Part shown: one piece after another, positions 58,471 to 64,000 of the stretch
How positions within the stretch are numbered: position 1 is the stretch's first letter
Layout of the letters: every line of letters starts with the position of its first letter
From: Hyposmocoma kahamanoa
Taxonomy: Eukaryota > Arthropoda > Insecta > Lepidoptera > Cosmopterigidae
Reading direction: 5' to 3'
Length of the DNA: 64,000 nucleotides
NCBI RefSeq assembly: GCF_003589595.1
Contig: NW_020653945.1
Span: 2,801,584-2,865,583 of the forward strand
Made by a program: the position numbers and the translations under genes
The notes under the pieces: model-generated
Databases searched by the model: none
Told to the model about the DNA's origin: nothing
Seen by the model: only the letters and a program-made list of their open reading frames with translations

Positions 58471-58513
58471 TGAAACCATTGCTTCTCTATTCTACTCTAT
58501 AATATATATTATT

Positions 58514-58688
58514 TAACTGCTTCCGTGGCTGAACGGTTACCATGCCGTACTCCCATGCAGAGGTGACAGGTTCGATCCCCGGGCCGCAAATGTTTGTATG
58601 GCCTACATTTATTTCTCTCGTGAGTTTGGGTGTAATTTGTGGTTGTCTGTGTATGTGGCCATGGCAGCCGCGACACTGCACACACACA
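58514..58688 (+). repeat. SINE family A, diverged
   Basis: Head with altered A-box (TGGCTGAACGG) and B-box GGTTCGATCCC, then the usual body ending in a short CA-rich tail. Confidence 0.85.
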
Positions 58689-58927
58689 GCAGTTTTAGAA
58701 TATTGAAATTATTTAATGATATTTCAGCTACGCATCGTTAAGTTCCGATAAGTCGAATACGTTAACCAATTCTAACTGTTTTTAAAAGAGAAATTTGTGC
58801 TTTATTTCTTTCTATTTAAAATGGATATTTGACAATTTGTCACATGACCGCGTTTTAGTTAGTGGACGACAGACTAACTGCCTTAATTTAGTCTTAGAAT
58901 TAATTTGTCATTATTTACAGGACAATA

Positions 58928-59319
58928 TATCGCACCCTTAGTAATATAAGGGCACAATCCAAAAAAAGTAGATTTTTGGGAAATTTGGGAATTGATAGGG
59001 ACTTAAATAATAAATGGGATCAAACTTAAATAGCTCCATATTTCTGTTATATTTTTTGTACCATATGGGTCTAACTTGAAAGTGTTTTTTTAACTTGCTT
59101 GAAACTTATGGAATTTACTTATATTATTATTATTTTTTTATTGCTATTTATAATACATTTATCAAAGAACAAATCTGCCAAATTTCATATTTATAACTTA
59201 AATAATAAGCATGTTATTTGAAAAAATAGGTGTAATGTAGGAATCCAGAATATTAATACGCGATTTCCCAAAAATCTACTTTTTTTGGATTGTGCCCTTA
59301 TATTACTAAGGGTGCGATA
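58928..59319. mobile_element. TA-flanked MITE H with 57-bp perfect inverted repeats
   Basis: The outer 57 bp of each end are exact inverted copies, starting TATCGCACCCTTAGTAATAT. TA lies on both sides (58926-58927 and 59320-59321), as for Tc1/mariner-type insertion. The 392-bp element has an AT-rich interior and no transposase. Confidence 0.85.
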
Positions 59320-59367
59320 TAGAGACTATTACAACTTCCTTTAAATAACAGCTACCTTTAAAATGTA

Positions 59368-59480
59368 TCATGAGCTTTTCGGGGAAAAAAAAATCTCGTG
59401 AAGAAACTTGCATGCATCTGCAAAGCAATTTAATGATTTATGAAGTTCCTAATCCGGTCCCAATCCATTGTGAAAGGCGG
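59368..59480 (+). repeat. Fragment of the 'gagcttttcgg' SINE
   Basis: Shares ATGAGCTTTTCGGGG, CTCGTGAAGAAACTTGCATG and a following body with typical lepidopteran SINE copies. The tRNA head is missing. Confidence 0.5.
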
Positions 59481-59547
59481 CCTGAGCTCAGAAGTGGCTA
59501 TAGGTACATGGTTATTTTTAAAATACGAACAGCAGGACTATTACTAA

Positions 59548-59770
59548 CAACAACAACAACGCACACACTCAACATAACAACGGCCCCGCACTAGGAAAAC
59601 CCTGTGTCGCGGGTGCCATGGACACACACATAGACAACCACAAATTACACCCAAACTCACGAGAGAAATAAATGTAGGTCATACAAATATATCTCCCGGC
59701 CCCGGAATCGAACCTGGGAACTCTGCGTGGCAGTCCTGCATGGTAACCGTTCGGCCACAAAGGCAGTTAA
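59548..59770 (-). repeat. SINE family A, full-length, reverse
   Basis: Reverse copy, 1 kb from the previous one and in opposite orientation, with the complete body and head. Its tail is (AAC)n/(GTT)n rather than (TTA)n. Confidence 0.88.
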
Positions 59771-59915
59771 GGCATAAACAATAAGTTTTGTTCCACGAAG
59801 GAAGTTTTTATTATTTAAATATTCAAGCATATTGTCGTGTAATACACATATCTAAACAACTTATGAAAGCTGGATACATAAAAAAGTAAGAAAGTTTGTA
59901 AATAGAAAATTTCCT

Positions 59916-60257
59916 TTGGCGGAATTATTCTTTAGCGGAAATAGCTGCCAGCTTTGTGGTCACCGGAGGTTTCTACGAGACGATCCGACAGCTCGTTCGC
60001 TAGAAGTTTCGCCTGTGGCCCCGGGGACCCAGGGTTTCAACCGCAAAAGGCACAAAGGTGTAGTAATGAGTAAGGTTGGCGTATTTGAGCCTTTTGCGGT
60101 TCTCTGCGCCGCCCATGCTTGCAAGGACATGGGATGGGGCTACAATGTACTGGCTGTTCCACGACTGTTTACAAAACATAATAAATTTACCAAAAACATA
60201 CTATTACATTTTTGTTGTACTATCTGTTACTTTTTAGACCTGTATCTGGTAGAATAA
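59916..60257 (+). other. Open GC-richer segment, unassigned
   Basis: One plus frame is open for 113 codons from a TTG, with GC content above its surroundings up to about 60165. The predicted peptide has Cys pairs (CQLCG) but no family I recognise. It may be a retroelement remnant. Confidence 0.3.
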
Positions 60258-60299
60258 GTTCAAACGTGCAAGCGTCCTCCGCGACGACTCCCACCCCCG

Positions 60300-61491
60300 T
60301 CCTGCACAGAGATATTATCAAATTCAAATTAATTTATTCTCAGACCAATTAGTCCATATTTGTTAGTAACAATCTTATAAACTAAGTTAGTAGAAACAAT
60401 AAGAACAATTACAATACATTAAATTACATTAATACATTATTATATGTTCACGTGTAACTCGGTGAACCTGCGGAAAACAGCAGAGTCCATTCTTCCTGAT
60501 TAGGATGATAATCCTCGGGATACCATTAGTGCTCCCACGCAATCGCAACATCTGTGACGCACTTTTTCTGCGCATGATTGCGTATTATCGTTTAGAGCGA
60601 TCTATTTAAATCTTATTTTTGTATGAGAGTAAAATCTAATGAATTATTAAAAGCCACGGACCAAAAGTTGTATAAGATGTTAGTAAAAAAGTTCTGCAAA
60701 GTTTTTAGTATTTTAAAAATAACCCTGTATTATATACAAATACAAAATACAAATATTTTGCCCGTAGGCAAAATATTTATTTAATTTTATATTTCTTAAC
60801 AAACACAAATTATTCTTAAAGCCCAAACATAAAATTAACTGATGAGTAAATATTTCTTTCTCCCATACATTTCAACATGCCCAATATTAATTTACAAGAG
60901 CGTGTCCACAAGTCCAAATGATACAGGCTGTTATTATAGCATTACAAGTCGTTATTACCTGTATTACATGGCATTATGCACCCTGAGTAATATTAGCTCC
61001 GTCATGAGAGTACTGCACACGCGATGTTTGTGGAATATACGAGCAAAACGAGTTACTGTTGCAGATTTAAATTGTTACCCCAGTGTTGACTTTTCGGAAG
61101 GAATTTTTCAGCATGTACAATTACAAACACTAGTAGTAACAAAAGTACAGTAATATCAGAGTATTAGAGTCGTTTATTATCTAACGGGAAATATAATAAC
61201 TTTACTTCGCATTTTATTGGAGAAATAATTGTAAAGATCTAGAGAGAGGAAATGTTGTCCCTTATACCTCAGGGCGCGGCCATTGGCAATTTTTGTTTTA
61301 ATTTTTTTGTATATTGCATGGTTAAACTATGTACACATGAAGCTATTTATTATCATTTTATATATATTTTTGCTGGTACGTATAGCACATGCTTTCTTTT
61401 TTTAAGTACCAGCTGTTATATGTACTAATTCTTTGACACTTAGTTACTGTACAGTAACACATAATAATAATATTTTTTTATTTTTTTAAAA
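60300..61491. other. Intergenic stretch, nothing recognised
   Basis: AT-rich. A 103-codon ATG frame at 60842-61153 shows no recognisable domain and is probably chance or a repeat. Confidence 0.5.
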
Positions 61492-61855
61492 TTAGACTTG
61501 GACTCAATCGACAAGCGTGCCGAAAGGCTTATAGGTGACTCGGAATTAGTAGAGGCGAAGTTGTAGAGCCTTGAACACCGCCGTAAAGTTGCCTGCTTAT
61601 CGATATTCTACAATATATATCACGGAGAGTATGCGATGGAATTGCATAATTTGTTTCCGCCTTCCCCTTTCCATCATCGGGGGACTAGACGTGGGCTGGG
61701 GTTCCACCCCTATGTTGTACATATTCCCAGGATTCGCACGAAGCGTATCGCTTCCACATTTATATGGCAAGCGGCTAGAGAGTGGAATTCTCTGCCTGCG
61801 GACTTATTTTTCGAACGCTATAACTTGGAACTTTCAAGGCGAGAGTGAATAGGCA
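61492..61855 (+). pseudogene. LINE reverse-transcriptase C-terminal remnant
   Basis: Plus-strand frames read KRAERLIGD, SLEHRRKVACLSIFYNIYHG, then FHHRGTRRGLGFHPYVVHIP and TFIWQAAREWNSLPADLF. This is the tail typical of Jockey/CR1-type LINEs. An in-frame TAG and at least one frame change break it, and no upstream RT domain is present. Related tails are at 47692-47945 and, in reverse, 13562-13680. Confidence 0.85.
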
Positions 61856-62105
61856 TTGTTTAGATGTGCATGATACATAGTCGACCTCATCATCACTTTC
61901 CGTCGGATAAGATGGAGGTCAAATGCAAAATTTTTAATAAAAAAAATTTATTGTATATTTTTGGTTCAAGATTTCACATTTGTTGCAGTTCGTGTTAAGT
62001 TTGTTATATCAACGAGCGTGCAATAAAATATTCTCCATATTGGATTTTAAATTAAATTTTTTTACGAGAAAAATGTCTGACTGGTTTTTGCGATTATTAC
62101 ATGTA

Positions 62106-62262
62106 GGAAATAAAATTATTTGATTTTAGATCGTAGATTTGTTTTTTCAAACAAACCAACGGTCCGGGCCATTTACAGGTCATATGGTCACGCCTAACTG
62201 AGATGGTAAAGTCATCATCTACTTATTTCGCATATTATAAGACTTTTTTGAAAAATCAAATA
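62106..62262. mobile_element. Foldback element E4, decayed right arm
   Basis: GGAAATAAAATTATTTGATT, TTTTTTCAAACAAACC and CATTTACAGGTCATATGGTC match the left arm and centre of E1. The right arm is nearly lost. Confidence 0.65.
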
Positions 62263-62296
62263 TAATAATAAAAATAATAATAGATTCCAAAAAATG

Positions 62297-62743
62297 ATCG
62301 ACACCAGCAACTAACACTACGCTAACTTCAAAATTGCGACTTTTCACCAGAAACTCAACTTTTTCAATTTCAAACATATATTTACGATTTTTTACTAAAA
62401 GATGTTCATCATAGATTATAAAATACACACATCGAAAGTGTCCAGGATTCAAATAATTTTTTTTTAAATATTTGATTACCCATTTCAATGAAATAAAAAT
62501 ATGTATATAAATTTGTAAAATTATTTATTTATTTATTAAATTATCAAATTAATAAAAAAACCAATAATATTAAAAGAAAATTAATTAAAAAACCTGATTT
62601 TCAGTAATTGGCAAAAACGTGATTGATCCCTAAACATTTTTAATGGGGTATACTTATTACTTTTTTATTGTTTTCCCAATTCTGATTTTATTTAAAATAA
62701 GCTGACTATTCGAGTTGGCATAGTGTTACTTGTTGGTGTCGAT
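62297..62743. mobile_element. Inverted-repeat element N, about 447 bp
   Basis: ATCGACACCAGCAACTAACACT at the left and AGTGTTACTTGTTGGTGTCGAT at the right are inverted. The interior contains AAAAAACCTGATTTTCA and GATTGATCCCTAAACA, shared with the element at 25541-25669. Confidence 0.65.
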
Positions 62744-63139
62744 AGTGAGGATAGCACGAAATGTTATCAATAATATTTAATATTTAATTATAATGTTATT
62801 ATATTCACTACAGAAGAAATGTTATTTACAACATGCCAGCTTATAACATTCCGTTATTGACATTATCGTCTGTCGAAAACAAGCCAATACTGGCAAGCTA
62901 GCGGCCCTACAGCAAGGCTGGAATTTAATACCTGTTACCTATTTAATATCTTCTAGGTTTATTACCTTGGTCGTTTCCTGTTGGCACTGGAGAGACGGCT
63001 TTCGAAAAGCGTGTCAATGGTCGTAACGTCTACGTTTTCAATATTTCAAACTCATATTTAAATAATCGTTCCGGGCTCGCACCTCGTGGATCTACTCTCT
63101 TTCTCGTTCGACATTCCGTCCGAAACAATTACTGTGAAA

Positions 63140-63421
63140 CATTGACTTACAAATAAATGGACGACGGGTCTTTACAAAAACCATGAAACAAATGTCCTAA
63201 GTCAACCTGTTTAAACGTAGTGACGTGTAAAGGAATATGAAAAAGCTAAAACGTTGAATTTAAATTGTAATGTCATCGCAGTACTGTCTAATTTTGCTTG
63301 CTTCGCTGTCAGTCGAACAAACGAAGACTAAATGAATGACGCTCTGTATACGATTTTAACGCCCTATAAGTTCGGACACTTTTTAGCGCGGACCCGACGT
63401 CCATATAATTGTAAGTCAATG
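63140..63421. mobile_element. Inverted-repeat element L3, compact 282-bp copy
   Basis: It is bounded by CATTGACTTACAAATAAATG and the inverse ATAATTGTAAGTCAATG, with internal CAGTCGAACAAACGAAGACT and TTAACGCCCTATAAG shared with the right arm of L1. No coding capacity. It is the most complete compact member of this family here. Confidence 0.78.
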
Positions 63422-64000
63422 GTTATTAACCATATTTCTTCATACAAAAAAAACCATAATATAAACCGTATAATTTTTTTTAAAACGGTAACAAGCCGTG
63501 AAATCAACAGCGACGAAACGAAATCTGAACAATTACTCCAAAAACTCGTACTAACGCGTGATACACAATAGCTGATTCGATTTATCGATTTTATGGTGTA
63601 AATCTCTATGGACAAATATTCCGTTTTACGCATCAAATAGTCGGGGTAATTTATTTTCATCATTGCATTTTCTATTTACTTAATACACTGTCATTTTTAC
63701 TTAAAATTACAACTGCAACAAATATTGTTTGTTTGAGTGTATTAAAACAAATTTACTGTCTCTTTTTTAACCTGATTGAGGGATTAGTTAAAAGAGGAGA
63801 TGTCACAGTGCGTATTCTATGTGATAAAATCGAAGACCTGGCAGTATGGTTTAGACGCCTAAGCCTGTGCCGAAGGACGAAAAATTTTATTACTACTACC
63901 ATCCTATGTGAAATGAACTATTATCATTCTTAAGGCAAACTCGCAGGAGAAGAACAAATGAACATTTACATCATGAACACCACCATCGCCATTACCACGG

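Overview
The window is eukaryotic, AT-rich and repeat-dense. It is almost certainly from an insect, most likely a moth or butterfly (Lepidoptera). Two recognisable genes are split by GT-AG introns. The rest is dominated by short interspersed repeats and decayed transposons of kinds I associate with lepidopteran genomes: tRNA-headed SINEs, LINE reverse-transcriptase tails, TA- and TAA-flanked MITEs and a PIF/Harbinger remnant. The species call is inference. I found no prokaryotic features, no CRISPR array and no viral genome.

Region 1 (about 3.1-16.5 kb, minus strand) holds a complete 11-exon gene for mitochondrial Xaa-Pro aminopeptidase 3 (XPNPEP3/APP3, Icp55-like). All ten introns are GT-AG and all phases agree. 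The spliced product is 518 residues with every peptidase-M24 metal ligand in place. Its introns carry SINEs, MITEs and a LINE tail. A 19-bp minisatellite of 17 exact-length units, with a 7-unit higher-order period, starts 17 bp beyond its stop codon.

Region 2 (about 16.5-29.0 kb) has no recognised gene. It holds repeats, a CpG-rich patch at 17.4-17.5 kb and a 10-N assembly gap at 28129-28138.

Region 3 (29.4-31.0 kb, plus strand) holds a CRELD gene (cysteine-rich with EGF-like domains). One large coding exon can splice to either of two last exons. One adds Arg-Asn-Asp-Glu-Leu (a KDEL-type ER-retention tail). The other adds a 63-residue hydrophobic membrane segment. One gene thus appears to encode both the soluble and the membrane form, which vertebrates make from CRELD2 and CRELD1. 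ACGT-core motifs cluster just upstream.

Region 4 (31.5-64 kb) has no recognised host gene. It is a transposon landscape with datable nesting: MITEs inside SINE-like copies, a 392-bp TA-flanked element with 57-bp perfect inverted repeats, a 495-bp TAA-flanked Harbinger derivative with a transposase remnant, and several LINE tails.

The two genes share no pathway: one trims peptides in mitochondria, the other acts in the ER. The most biologically interesting feature is the CRELD terminal-exon switch. No clearly new multi-gene system is visible.
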